A DNA stretch of 64,000 nt from Pelagomonas calceolata (GCA_918797485.1 CAKKNE010000001.1:5518001-5582000), one strand, 5' to 3'; counted from the first letter of the stretch, positions 9,425 to 19,509 are shown. Notes: generated by a model from the letters alone, not told the origin. A program made the numbers and translations.

Positions 9425-10537
9425 ATGCGCACTGTGCTGCTGCTGCCGCTCGCGACAGCCTTCGTCACGCCGCACCGCCGCATCCCAGCGCTGCAACGCG
9501 GCCAGCCCCTAGACGAGCTTGAGGCGACCGAGTCGGGCGGGCCGCTCGCCTGGTTCTTGAGGAGGGACAACCCGCTCTACGTCAGCGTGCCGTCGAGCGC
9601 CGCCAACTCCTTGATCGCCGAGGACGCCGGCGTTTATGATTTTGAGGCCCAGAAGGAGGGCTGGATCAATTTTTCATTGGCGGTCGGTGCGATCTTAACC
9701 GCATTAGCGGTGCTCTGGATCTACCCCGCGACCGGGTATAGTGATGACGTCTTACATTGGCTTGAGCACGATGTCTGTGGAGACAACTCGCACTTAGTCA
9801 CATTGGCGTTCGGGATTTTCTTCCCCATCGTCCACTCGGGTTTAGCTTCCTTACGACCCCTCGCGGAACAAGTGGTAGGCGCGCGGTTCTGGCGCGTCGT
9901 TTTTGCAAGTTGCTCCTTACCATTAGCCTACTCGTGGATCGTCTATTTTATTGGACACGCCCACGACGGCTTCGAATTCTGGAACGGCGAACCTATTCCA
10001 TGGGTCCACGGTTTAGCATGGACCATCAACTTCCTCAGCTTCTTCTTCTTGTATCCGTCTGTGTTCAATTTGAAGGAGGTCGCCGCGGTAGAAAAGCCGA
10101 AAATCCACTTGTGGGAAACAGGAATAATCCGCATCACGCGGCACCCGCAGATGGTGGGACAGGTCATGTGGTCGGCGGCGCATCTGGCGATGGTGGGAAC
10201 GACGTTCACTTTATTGACGATGATTCTGTTGGTGGGCCACCACGTCTTCGCGGTCTGGAATGGGGATAGACGTTTGAAGGATGAGCACGGTGAACGGTTT
10301 GAGCTGATTAGAGAAAGGACGTCGGTGGTCCCCTTCGCCGCAATATTGGATGGAAGGCAGCAATTGCCGCCGGACTACTGGAAGGAGTTGCTGCGGGCGC
10401 CCTACGCGTTGATTGCCGTCGGGACGTTGGGAGCGTACCTGGCCCACCCCTACATGCAGGCGGGCGCCGCGCTCGTGGAAAACACGGGTCTTGTCAAGGG
10501 CGGGATTTTAGATCCGCTCTTCGCGAGTCTGGGGTAA
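9425..10537 (+). CDS. Z-ISO: 15-cis-zeta-carotene isomerase (Z-ISO), plastid-targeted
   Basis: 370 residues. The leader [16 protein letters not shown] carries the ATAF|V-type cleavage motif of stramenopile plastid preproteins. The body is an NnrU/Z-ISO integral membrane domain with about six helices (residues about 83–101, 122–142, 154–175, 192–213, 247–280, 330–345). Conserved histidines are visible at HSGLA (137), RHPQMVGQ (240), SAAHLAM (253) and GHHVF (272–273); Z-ISO uses histidine-ligated haem b. The enzyme isomerises the 15-cis bond of zeta-carotene between phytoene desaturation and ZDS in carotenoid synthesis. Length and motif order match plant Z-ISO. The prokaryotic relative NnrU is the only alternative. 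Confidence 0.9.
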   Translation: MRTVLLLPLATAFVTPHRRIPALQRGQPLDELEATESGGPLAWFLRRDNPLYVSVPSSAANSLIAEDAGVYDFEAQKEGWINFSLAVGAILTALAVLWIYPATGYSDDVLHWLEHDVCGDNSHLVTLAFGIFFPIVHSGLASLRPLAEQVVGARFWRVVFASCSLPLAYSWIVYFIGHAHDGFEFWNGEPIPWVHGLAWTINFLSFFFLYPSVFNLKEVAAVEKPKIHLWETGIIRITRHPQMVGQVMWSAAHLAMVGTTFTLLTMILLVGHHVFAVWNGDRRLKDEHGERFELIRERTSVVPFAAILDGRQQLPPDYWKELLRAPYALIAVGTLGAYLAHPYMQAGAALVENTGLVKGGILDPLFASLG

Positions 10538-10588
10538 CTACTATAGCTAGCACTGTATAGGGGCGTGCTCTAGGCAAAGCAACTATAT

Positions 10589-11362
10589 TTAGTACACGAG
10601 TGCCCGAGTCCAGTCAGTCACAGTCTCGTCTTCTTCGTCGGGCTCCTCCGGGTCCCGGTCGTCTTCTTCGACGTCCGAGGGCTCCTCCTCCGGGTCCGGG
10701 TCTTCGTCGTCGACGATGCCCGGGCCGTCGGGACCGATGTCTGAGTGATGAGACGACGCGTACTCGTCGGGGGAGCGCCTAGCTGGCACCTCGAAGCCGT
10801 CGGGACTGCGAACAAACAACTCGACACGGCGGTTCGCCGAACCGGCGTCCTTTTCGTCCGATGGATTACCGAACGCCCAGACGAGCGGTCTTCTATTACC
10901 GTAGGAGATGACCTGGAGGCGCTCCGGCTCGAGGCCGCAGGCGAGGAGCGCTATTTTTACGTTGCGGCCGCGCTCGCGGGCGAAGATATACCCCGCGTCG
11001 CGCGGAGCCTCCAGACCGCAGTGCGCCTCGATCGACACGGAAAAGGACCGGTGCCGCTGCATCAAGGCCGCAAAGCGCTTGAGAGCAGGCAGACACGACT
11101 CGAGCAGGTCGCAGCTAAAGACCTTGAAATCGATGCACGTGCTGCACTCGCGCAGCGACTCCACGAGGGCTAGACGCTCGATCGTCGACAGGTTCCCGAG
11201 GACGGCGTCGCTGCGCATCGTCGAGAGGAACTTGATCGTCTTTACATCTTTTATGTGATCCGGCACGAATTTACAGCTTTGGCATAACCTAGCGATGTCT
11301 GCGGCATCAAGCAACCCGCATGTGTGTGCGAGCAGGTCGGTATTCTCGAAGATGGGTGCCAT
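10589..11362 (-). CDS. F-box-like protein with OmpA/MotB-like C-terminal domain
   Basis: 257 residues from ATG 11362. Residues 1–50 resemble an F-box-like helical start (LLAHTCGLLDAADIARLCQS). Residues about 88–190 match the OmpA/MotB/Pal fold in order: VSIEAHCGLEAPRDAG in place of the GHTD loop, then ARERGRNVKIALLACGLEPERLQVISYG, NPSDEKDAGSANRRVELFV. This domain binds peptidoglycan in bacteria; in algae it occurs in cytosolic proteins of unknown job. The last 65 residues are acidic (EDPDPEEEPSDVEEDDRDPE). The gene is convergent with Z-ISO at 51 bp. Confidence 0.65.
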   Translation of the reverse strand: MAPIFENTDLLAHTCGLLDAADIARLCQSCKFVPDHIKDVKTIKFLSTMRSDAVLGNLSTIERLALVESLRECSTCIDFKVFSCDLLESCLPALKRFAALMQRHRSFSVSIEAHCGLEAPRDAGYIFARERGRNVKIALLACGLEPERLQVISYGNRRPLVWAFGNPSDEKDAGSANRRVELFVRSPDGFEVPARRSPDEYASSHHSDIGPDGPGIVDDEDPDPEEEPSDVEEDDRDPEEPDEEDETVTDWTRALVY

Positions 11363-11862
11363 TTGCTCCCTGAGTTCTCTGTGCTCTCTGACGCTCTTTT
11401 TACAGAGTGATGCTCCCCGAAGCAGGGCTTGTTCACGCCCTCGCTGGGATGCTCTGATGCTCTCACAAGGGTGATGCTCTCCGAAGCAGGCCGCTTGTTA
11501 CACGCCCTCGCGCTGGAATGCCGTTCGACACACTGACTTGTGGCTCTATGCTTTATACAAAGCGTTGCTACCGGGCCGTACAAAGCGTGTACGAGCTGTT
11601 ATGCGCAGAGAGCCGGCGCCATGGCTTCAGGGAACGGGTTTTAAACGCTCCAGACGGAGAGGCGTCGCGAGCATTCTGCGGGATGCCTCCCGCCGGAGGA
11701 GGAGGCAGAAATTCATTTGAATTCTACGGAGAGCCATGCTGGTGGCAGGGCATGCATCCGAAGCCATCGGCAGCTTCGCGAAGCGAACACGAACAAGGCA
11801 GCCGCGCCGCATCCGCCGCACGCCATCGAGCAGTTTCATCACTGCCGCAAAGGGCTGCCCCA
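11363..11862. other. Promoter gap with a short direct repeat
   Basis: The gap between the OmpA-like gene and the sorting nexin. It holds a direct repeat: 11407–11451 and 11471–11520 share GTGATGCTC, CCGAAGCAGG and CACGCCCTCGC. The frame of the sorting nexin is open back to 11518 but with unconvincing sequence, so it is treated as 5' UTR. No GCTAG element was found here. Confidence 0.5.
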
Positions 11863-13340
11863 ATGCTCGCAGCCATCACCGATCCATTGACCGTGGCCCT
11901 TGGGGGAGCTAAGCCCCTGCCAGAGACGGCGTCGCAGTGGCAGGGATGGAGCGTCACGGACCTGAGGACGGACGGAGGATGGCGCCGGAGCAGCCTCGTT
12001 GTAAATGGAGACGGCCTCGGCGCCGACGAGGTCGCATTATCGTACGCGTGCGAGTACGAGGGCCAGGCCACGCAGGGCGCCGCCGTGCGCAGCCGGGCGC
12101 AGCTCCTGAGGCTGCACGCGACCTTGGTGCACGACGCTCCTGGTAGCTTGGTCCCGCCGCTAACCCTGGAGAACGAGCAGGGCGTCGACGCGTTTGCCCA
12201 GGGATTGCTGAGGCATGGACGACTGAGGCGGTGTCGCGCGGCGGTCGCGTTTCTCGTCGATCTCGAGGGCTTCGAGAAAATCGCCAGTGAGCTGCTGGAG
12301 CTCGGTGAAGAAGTAGCTCCATTAGGACCTCGATTGGCCCTCCACGAGGCGACGCGGGACAAGCACGCGAACATCGACGCCGACGAGACGGCCGCCGTCA
12401 TCGCCGACATCCTGGAGTGGCGCCGGGGCCAGGACGACGCGTTGCTGGAAGCTAAACGGCGCGTCGAGGTCTTGCAGCGCAGCGAAGGCGACCTGTCGGG
12501 CGCGTGGCAGGCCGTGCTGCCCTGCGTGGATATCAAATTTCAGCCCCTCCACGCCATCGACGCGATCTCTCGACACAGGCGCTGACGGCGACGTTCTGGG
12601 CCGGCGAGCAGAAGGTCACGTCGGAGCAAAACCTGAGCGTGCTCGGCGACGCGGCGCAGCGGCGGGCGCAGATCTGCGCGCAGCAAGCGTTGCATCAAAG
12701 CCCCTGCGAGGAGACCCTGCTTGCTTTGGATGATGCGCGGGGCCACCTCAAGAGTGTGGCGCTCGCGGCGCTCGCCGTCGACCGCCTCCGCCGCCGGGGT
12801 CTTCTGATGAGACAGCGGCGGGAGCGGGCCCACGCCTCCTACACGGCGCGCAAGACGAAGCTGGAGGCGGCGGAGCGCGCCGACGAGGCCGCGGCCGAGA
12901 TCGAGGTGCCCGAGGACGACGTCCCCGACCCAGAACGCTCAACTTTGTCCCTGGCGCTGTCCGCCGTCGCGTTGCGGGCCCAGGCCCAGTACCATTCGTT
13001 GGGAGCGGCCATCGAGACGGACCTCAATGCTGCGCGGAGGGCGGAGGAAGAGGCCTTCAACGCGGACCGCGCCGTGACCGAGGCCCGAAAACGCTTCGCG
13101 TCGGAAGTTGCCGCTTTTTTGGACCGGTTCAACGTCGTCCGCGCGGCGGTCCTCGCGCGGCTGCTGGAAGCCTCCGCGGAGCACGCGGAGCGGCGGCGGC
13201 GCGCGTCGCAGGAGGTCCTCGACGACTTCCGCGGGTCGATCGGCGAGCGGTCGCCGCCCGCTTCTCCCTCGAGAATAGCCGTCGAGGCGCCGTCGCGGCG
13301 GGCCGCGGAACGAAGGGCGGCGGCGGGGACCGTGATGTAA
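11863..13340 (+). CDS. PX-BAR sorting nexin-like protein with an introner
   Basis: join(11863..12525, 12579..13340), 474 residues. The PX domain covers about residues 20–125 (SYACEYEGQ, RSRAQLLRLHATLVHDAPGS, LPPLTLENEQGVDAF-like), expected to bind phosphoinositides on endosomes. From about residue 225 the protein is a long helical Vps5/BAR-like region (GEQKVTSEQNLSVLGDAAQR to AAFLDRFNVVRAAVLARLLE), followed by a disordered basic tail. The two frames are joined in phase 0 by removing the 53-nt intron 12526–12578; without it the first frame stops at 12585. An upstream in-frame start at 11518 is possible but the added sequence looks like UTR. Confidence 0.65.
12522..12578 (+). mobile_element. 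Short degenerate introner in sorting-nexin gene
   Basis: It begins CTGCGTGGATATCAAATTT, two changes from the family left end, and ends CGACACAG; the core CCACGCCATCGACGCG is retained. The flanking 8-mers GTGCTGCC (12514–12521) and GCGCTGAC (12579–12586) agree at 6 of 8. Donor GT at 12526, acceptor AG at 12577–12578. This is the shortest copy in the window and appears internally deleted. Confidence 0.75.
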
Positions 13341-13402
13341 TAGCTTGCTTTGCTTCTTCTACCCCACCCGCACGCCGTCGCCGCGACACGAAAAGATAAA
13401 AC

Positions 13403-14206
13403 CTACTTATACGCCTGCTGCTGCTGCTGCGCGCGCTGCTGCTGCGCGCGCTGCGCCGCCGCCTGCTGGTGCGCGGCGTGCTCCTGGGCCGCCCGGCTCT
13501 GTTCGAGCTGCCGCGCGAGGCCGATCTGATGATCTAACCGAGCGATCGAATCTTTCACCGTCTGGAGTTGCCCCGCGACGTACTCCCCTGCTTTCACCAA
13601 AGTCTCGACCTCGGCGGCGTCTTCAAATTTCGAGAAGTGGCCGTTCAGCGGGTGGGGCTCCGTCGGTTCTTTGGAGGCGGCCATGAGCTGCTGGTAGAAC
13701 GGTTCCCGCGGGTCCGTGAAGACGACCTCGTCGTAGACCTCCGAAACTACCGGTTGGTTCGCGGCCTGGGGTGTCGTGCCATCATAAAGTTTGACGATGT
13801 GCGACACTTCGACAGGTTTTTCCGTGGGGTCCTTGAAGTGGATGCGAATGTGGCACTCGAACTCGCCCCAGCCCTTCTCGCTGACTTCGAAGGGCGGTTT
13901 TGTGACTTCCCGCACGGGCTGGGCGAAGGACGGGTGGAGCTTGAAGACGACCTTTTCCACGAAGTAGCCCAGATCTTCGCCGTGCGGGCCCCGGACAAAT
14001 AACGTCCACTTGTGCGTGTGGAACTCGTCTGCTTTTCGTCCTAGCCAGAATGCTAGAGAACCATAAACGAGGGGACAGCAGACCGCGGCGTCCTTGACGC
14101 GCTTCGCTGGGGCGGCGGGTGCTACAACACCTTTGCCGCCCTTGCCCTTGGCGGCGCCGTCGCGCTCGCGCTTTATGCCGGCCGCTGGTGGCGGGGCGTC
14201 GGCCAT
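13403..14206 (-). CDS. YEATS-domain protein (YAF9/GAS41-like)
   Basis: 267 residues. After a basic Lys/Ala-rich start, residues about 40–185 form a YEATS domain: CPLVYGSLAFWLG, the HTHKWTLFVRGP strand with the acyl-lysine-reading HTHxW motif, VEKVVFKLHPSF, PPFEVSEKGWGEFE with the WGEF aromatic, and FKDPTEKPVEVSHIVKLY. YAF9/GAS41 are shared subunits of the NuA4 acetyltransferase and SWR1 remodeller. The C-terminus is a helical coiled coil rich in Gln (QQRAQQQQQAYK), as in YAF9. It is convergent with the sorting nexin. A GCTAG element lies 236 bp upstream. Confidence 0.88.
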   Translation of the reverse strand: MADAPPPAAGIKRERDGAAKGKGGKGVVAPAAPAKRVKDAAVCCPLVYGSLAFWLGRKADEFHTHKWTLFVRGPHGEDLGYFVEKVVFKLHPSFAQPVREVTKPPFEVSEKGWGEFECHIRIHFKDPTEKPVEVSHIVKLYDGTTPQAANQPVVSEVYDEVVFTDPREPFYQQLMAASKEPTEPHPLNGHFSKFEDAAEVETLVKAGEYVAGQLQTVKDSIARLDHQIGLARQLEQSRAAQEHAAHQQAAAQRAQQQRAQQQQQAYK

Positions 14207-15077
14207 TTTATTTGCTTGCGTGCAGCAGCGCTTCCTTGCGCGTCCCGCGCTCCGCGTTGCGCTGCGCCCTCACACCCTGTGTGCTGCCTGCTTGTGCCTA
14301 GTGGCGGCAGAGCTGCGCGTATTCACTTTTGCGCGATCGCAGGTGTTGCTGTGACAATTTCAAATATGTTCCACGACTGCGCGCGTCGTTCCAAAACCCT
14401 ATAAGCCGCCGGCGCCCCGCTAGCTTTGCTTTGCTTTTATCCCTAGTGTCTTACAGGCCGCTAGCTTTATGCCAGGCACATTTTTTTGGCTGTGACGCGC
14501 TAAAGACGGGAGTTACCGTGCGTCGGCGGCGTCCAACCTCACTCACTTCACTCAACGCGCCCTCACAACTATCTCTGTCGCGCCGACCTTTTTGCGTATG
14601 GCTATGTTACAGCTATGTATCCTGGGAAATTTCAAGAGAGAGAGAGTTAAGCGGTCACGAACGCTAGACTGACTCGTGCGCCGGCGAAGCTGCGTACACG
14701 GAGAAACGCTCAAAAGGGCAAACCCCTAAGAGCGCCACCCGGACACACCTTCCGCCGCGCGGGGGGGCGCGGAAATTTCAGCGACGGCGGCGCGGGGAGG
14801 ACCGATGAACTCAGGCGGCATCCGGTGTTCTTCGATCGTTGCGTGGGGGACCCCACTCTTGCTTGGGCGTGGGGCGGCCGGCTGCACGTGTGCCGAGCTT
14901 ATTTTGCGACACAGTATTTGTCCCGCCCACAGCGTGCGTATCTCTGGTCGCAATCCGAGCGAGAGAAAAAGCCAATAATCGGCTAGCGGCCTATGGGCAC
15001 TAGCAAGCAAATACACGTCGGTTTGTCGTGGACAGCGTACAACGCGCCACGCAACCGCAATGAGCCACGTGAAATTA
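14207..15077. other. 870-bp gap; promoter of YEATS gene and 3' flank of WIPI gene
   Basis: It contains the GCTAG element at 14442–14465 and a second half-site GCTAGC at 14419. The open frames on the minus strand across 14726–15298 are Arg-rich antisense or UTR frames without protein character. Nothing else is recognised. Confidence 0.5.
14442..14465 (+). promoter_or_regulatory. GCTAG inverted-repeat promoter element, copy 3
   Basis: CCTAGTGTCTTACAGG followed by CCGCTAGC. It lies 236 bp upstream of the YEATS start (14206, minus strand). Confidence 0.6.
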
Positions 15078-16838
15078 CTAGTTAGACAACTCGCCGCTCT
15101 CCGACGGCGCGCGGGCCTCATGGTATATCGACTGCCCCAGGTCGACCTGCGGCGACTCGTCCTCCTCGTCCGTCGCCTCCTCGTCGGGCGGCTCCGCGGA
15201 GGCCTCGTGGTAGATCGACGCGCCGAGGTCGGGGTACTCGACGTCGGGCACTGGGGGAGGCGCGGGCGGCGGCGCTGGCGGCGGCGCCGCGGGCGCATCG
15301 TCAGAGGGCGCGTCGCGCTCGTGCGGCGTCGGGAGATCCGCAGGCGGCTTCGCCGAGATCGTCCCGGCCTTCGGATCGATGAAGGGCTGGCCGGGCTCGG
15401 GCGGCTTCGGCGGCGTGTGCAGGGGCCCGCCCGGCCCGAAGGTCCGGGGGTCCTCCCAGGGCGGCACGTCGAATTCCTCCTCCTCCTTGGACTTGATGAA
15501 GCGGTGGAAGGCCACCTGTGCGGAAATCATTTCTCGGCGATGATGCGGCCGTGCTGGCTCCGTCGAGCGGCGAGGAAGCAGCACCGCCACGCGATCGAGC
15601 AGGCGTCGCGTCGATGGCGTGGAGGTCGACGCGACGATTCAGCACGAAGGCGCCGTGAATTTTTAGTTTGACTCAGAAAGCTACTCTTTCACACTCGCCG
15701 CCGTCGGCAAAACGCGACACCAGGAACGCGCCGTCCGCGCCGACGCTCACGACCGTGTTCGGCGTCTTGCCGAAGGCGCAGATCGTCGGCGCGTGCACGC
15801 CGCGCACTTGCGCGAAGGACCACTCGGACTCGAGGTAGGCCGCGGCCAAGCCGCCGGGGACCACTTTCCTTAGGAACGCGAGGTGGCTCTTCTGGTTGTT
15901 CTGCGACGCGTGGTCCTCGACGTACGGCGCCAGTCGGTTCGACGACCTGCGCGGCGACGGCGTCGTCGCGCGATATGTTGCTCCGCCGGCACGCCGAGAC
16001 GAAGGCTCCGTTGCGACGCCGGCCCGCACGCGTTCGGCGCGACGACACGCCCGCCCTCGCTCTTCAGATTGAAGACGTGCACGGTGCCCTTGTCCGAGGA
16101 ACACGCCAAATACTTGGTCTCGGGACAGAACACGATCGAGTAGACCAAGGCTCGGTCCACGCCTCTCCGGAACTCCCGGAGCTGCGCGCCGGAATGCGAA
16201 TCGAACACTCTGATCAAAGTGCCCTTGTCCGAGGCCGTCGCGAGCAAGCTGCCGTCGCCACTCAACGCCAATCTAGCTAAATCCGACTCGTGCGCCGCCA
16301 CGACCGTCGACTTGCGCGCGTCGTACAATTCGACGCGCGCGTGGCCGCGCGTCACGCCCGGACACGCGAGCACGTTGTGCTTGGGATGCGGGCACAAAGC
16401 GACGAGCCCGCGCGGGTTCGGCTGCGTGTCGATCTGATCTAGTAATTTGAGATCGGAGAAGCGGTAGACGTAGACCTTCGTCGCCAACACCACAACAACC
16501 CGGTCTCTCCTCAGCTTGACCGCGCGTACATCAGACCGAAAACTCAATTCCCCGACACATCTGTTTTGATGGTCGTCCCAGATCATGACCTTGTTCGGCG
16601 GGTAGCGCGGCGAATTCCCCCCACCGACGAGCGCCAGCAAATTGCACCGAAACAACATTTCCACGATGCCGATGCCGTTGTTGAAATTCCTCTTGAACGT
16701 CTCCTTGAAGGGGTCGACGTTGTAGATGCGGAAGCCGCTGTCCGTGCCGCAGGCAAAACAACCACTGTCCTGATTGAAGGCCACAAACAACATCTCGGTC
16801 GGCCGCGACGCCGACGGGTAGACGCGGTAGACGTTCAT
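15078..16838 (-). CDS. WIPI/ATG18-family PROPPIN beta-propeller
   Basis: Modelled as join(15078..15515, 15685..15946, 16030..16838), 502 residues from ATG 16838. WD repeats include FVAFNQDSGCFACGTDSGFR and DLARLALSGDGSLLATASDK. The EFRRG motif is the phosphoinositide-binding F/LRRG signature. KGTVHVFNL, then WSFAQ, TICAFGK and GECERVAF match the last blades of WIPI3/4. These proteins bind PI3P on autophagic membranes. The last junction is secure: the exons meet as ECER|VAFHRF, as in the animal homologues. The first intron (within 15947–16048) is needed to change frame, but its exact sites are uncertain. A 145-residue Pro-rich tail carries two DLGxSIYHEA repeats. Confidence 0.8.
15516..15676 (-). 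mobile_element. Introner in WIPI gene; spliced using a donor inside the target duplication
   Basis: A 161-bp element running on the minus strand from CTGAGTCAAAC (15676 down) to GATTTCCGCACAG (ending 15516). It shares the family core CTCCACGCCATCGACGCG and the TCCTCGCCGCT and GCCGAGAAATGA blocks with the copy at 27365. The flanking 8-mers GTAGCTTT (15684–15677) and GTGGCCTT (15515–15508) differ only at third codon positions. The donor GTAGCT lies in the left duplicate and the acceptor CACAG in the element end, giving a 169-nt intron that restores the original reading exactly. Confidence 0.85.
15947..16029 (-). other. Probable second intron of WIPI gene
   Basis: A frame change is required between the blade ending KGTVHVFNLKSEGG and the one starting SNRLAPYVEDHASQ. 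GT at 16029 and AG at 15948–15947 give an 83-nt intron that keeps phase. Other GT/AG pairs between 16048 and 15947 are possible. No inverted ends are evident. Confidence 0.5.
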
Positions 16839-17273
16839 CTTTTTCTTTTGGTCTGTTCTGCGTCGATGGCGTGCGTCTGGCGGCGCGCGTGCGCTGGCGG
16901 CGCGTCGTAATGGGCGGCCGCCTGGCGCGTGGCGGCCGAACCTTGCCTGACCAGGTCCACGCTCTTCGGCAGAGCTGGCGCGAACCGGCACGGCTGGATT
17001 CCACTCCCCGCGCACACCGCGCAGTGTCGCAAGTACTGCGGTAGTCCAGCGGGTGCCGTAAAGCCCTAGGTATCTGGAGGCCTACGAAAATGCACCGGAG
17101 ACAAAAGCGGAGCTAGCTCCAGTAACACACTAGGAAGACAGGCGCGAACCGCGTGGCGCGCCGTAGCGCTGCAACTGGGGGCCCAGCGCTGGTGGAGGGA
17201 CTCGCTGTGACATATAACAACGCTGCGCTGTGCTTGCACGCCGCGTCGGCTGGACCGCGGCGCACTAGACACC
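16839..17273. other. Divergent promoter gap, WIPI / HOP2
   Basis: It holds a GCTAG element (17112–17134) and, just upstream of the WIPI start on its strand, ACGCCATCGACGCAGAACAG (16855–16874). That segment looks like the 3' end of an introner and may be a 5' UTR intron. Confidence 0.45.
17112..17134 (-). promoter_or_regulatory. GCTAG inverted-repeat promoter element, copy 4
   Basis: GCTAGCTCCAG then TAACACACTAGG; the reverse orientation has one change in the TGTCTTAC centre. It lies 140 bp upstream of the HOP2 start. Confidence 0.55.
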
Positions 17274-18262
17274 ATGGAGCCGCCGGCTGCCAAAAAGCTG
17301 GCTGCCGGCGCGCGCAAGCCCGCATCGCTCGCCGCCGGCGCAAGCAAGCCGGCAGCCGCCTCGCTCGCCGCCACTGCGCACAAGCCAAAGGCGAAGCCCC
17401 AAAAAGTCCGCGGCGATCTCGCCGTGGTAGTCGCTGCGCGAGCCGTGCAGACACACTTAGAGAAATTTCAAAGACCTTTTACGGCGGCCCAGCTCTGGGA
17501 GAACACGCAGAGGGTCGTGGCCAAGAAGGAAATCGTGGCGGTGCGCGCCCAGCGTCCCGGACGCGCGCGGCGATGGCGTGCTGCGGAACAGTTCCGTGAC
17601 GGCATCACTCCGCGCAGGCCTGCGCGCGCCTCGCCGCGGAGGGCGACATCGCCGTCAAGGAGTTCCAGGGCGGCAAGGTGCTTTTGTACTACGCCGAGCC
17701 CGACGCCATGGCGCGCAAGCACGGCGCCTTCGCGACGCCCGACGCGCTCTGCGACGTGTGCTTCGACGTGCTGCCGGAGACCATTGGTGATGCGGCGCAG
17801 ACCGACGCCCAGGCCGCCAAGCTCGAAAAGCGCGCCCGGCTTCTGAGCGAGGAGCCGACGAACGACGAACTCGACGCGTTGCTGAGAGAAGCCGAGGCGG
17901 CTTCTTCGCAAGAATATCGGGTCGACGACGCCACGCTCGCCGCGCGCGTCTCTGTCTTATCCTCGGGCACGTTCGTCACGCCCGAAGAGCTCCGCGCGGC
18001 CCAGGAGAAGCACGACGCCTACCTCGCCAAGTGGAAGAGGTTAAGACGCGTCGTCATGGACGCTTGCGCGCGCGTCGGCGAGTCTTGTGATGACGACGTC
18101 GACCTCGCGCACCTCGCGGGCGTCTTTACCGATGAAGAGGCCGGCGTTCTAGCTGTGCCCGAGGCTTTATTGAAGGCGGCGCCGTCGTCGTCGTCGGCTT
18201 CAGTAACGGCACCGGTCGTCACGAAGAAGAAGCTCGGCGTCCGGAAGCGGGCCCGCGCGTAG
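17274..18262 (+). CDS. HOP2: HOP2/PSMC3IP (TBPIP) homologous-pairing protein
   Basis: join(17274..17540, 17618..18262), 303 residues. A Lys/Ala-rich start precedes the HOP2 winged helix (HLEKFQRPFTAAQLWENTQR, then after the intron RLAAEGDIAVKEFQGGKVLL). A coiled coil follows. The C-terminal TBPIP signature reads LSSGTFVTPEELRAA, LAKWKRLRRVVMDAC and VFTDEEAGV, matching LRSxxxxVTPEE, EWxxRKR and GIETDED of PSMC3IP. HOP2 with MND1 stimulates DMC1/RAD51 strand exchange in meiosis. The 77-nt intron is inferred because the winged helix continues in another frame; the donor could instead be 17535. Confidence 0.85.
17541..17617 (+). other. Short intron in HOP2
   Basis: GTGCGC at 17541 to CGCAG ending 17617; splicing is phase 0 and completes the winged helix. 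Inside is CGGCGATGGCGTGC, close to the introner core in reverse, and an imperfect GATGGCGT/ACGGCATC inverted repeat. Target duplications are not clear. Confidence 0.6.
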
Positions 18263-18353
18263 CAAGACCCAAGCAAGACCTAAGTAGAAGCATGTGTGAA
18301 CATCGGGTCTGGTTCGGGCGCTAGAGAGATCCCCACGAAGACTTCCACGGAGG

Positions 18354-18540
18354 CCGCATACGTCCGCATACGTCGCATACGTCGCATACGTCGCGTACGT
18401 CGCATACGCCCGCATACGTCGCATACGTCGCATACGTCCGCATACGTTCGCATACGTCGCATACGCCCGCATACGTTCGCATACGTCCGCATACGTCCGC
18501 ATACGCCCGCATACGTCGCATACGTCCGCATACGTGGCCG
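18354..18540. repeat. GCATACGTC/GCATACGCCC minisatellite
   Basis: About 19 head-to-tail units of 9–10 bases (CGCATACGT, CCGCATACGT, CGCATACGCC) fill this stretch in the 3' gap between the convergent HOP2 and E2 genes. The mix of 9- and 10-mers leaves several frames open, so the Arg/Tyr-rich translations are artefacts of the repeat. Each unit contains the near-palindrome ATACGT. The rest of 18263–18679 shows nothing. Confidence 0.9.
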
Positions 18541-18679
18541 CATGGTCCTTGTAAACGCGCGAGCCGGAGCGAGAGGACGCCTCGACGCCGCCGCCGGGAG
18601 GACACGCGGAAAAAAAACTAGGAGTATGAAATCACTTCTCGGTTAACGGGAGAGAACTACTAATGGACGACGGGCAGGA

Positions 18680-19509
<830 letters not shown>

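Noticed and set aside
14726-15298. Minus-strand 190-codon frame downstream of the WIPI gene
   Set aside because: Arg/Pro-rich out-of-frame reading of the WIPI tail and its 3' flank.
15673-15675. In-frame TGA as a selenocysteine codon in the WIPI gene
   Set aside because: The TGA lies inside the introner; splicing removes it and restores the homologous sequence.
18354-18540. CRISPR-like array of short repeats
   Set aside because: Units are 9–10 bp, contiguous and without unique spacers; it is a minisatellite in a eukaryotic genome.
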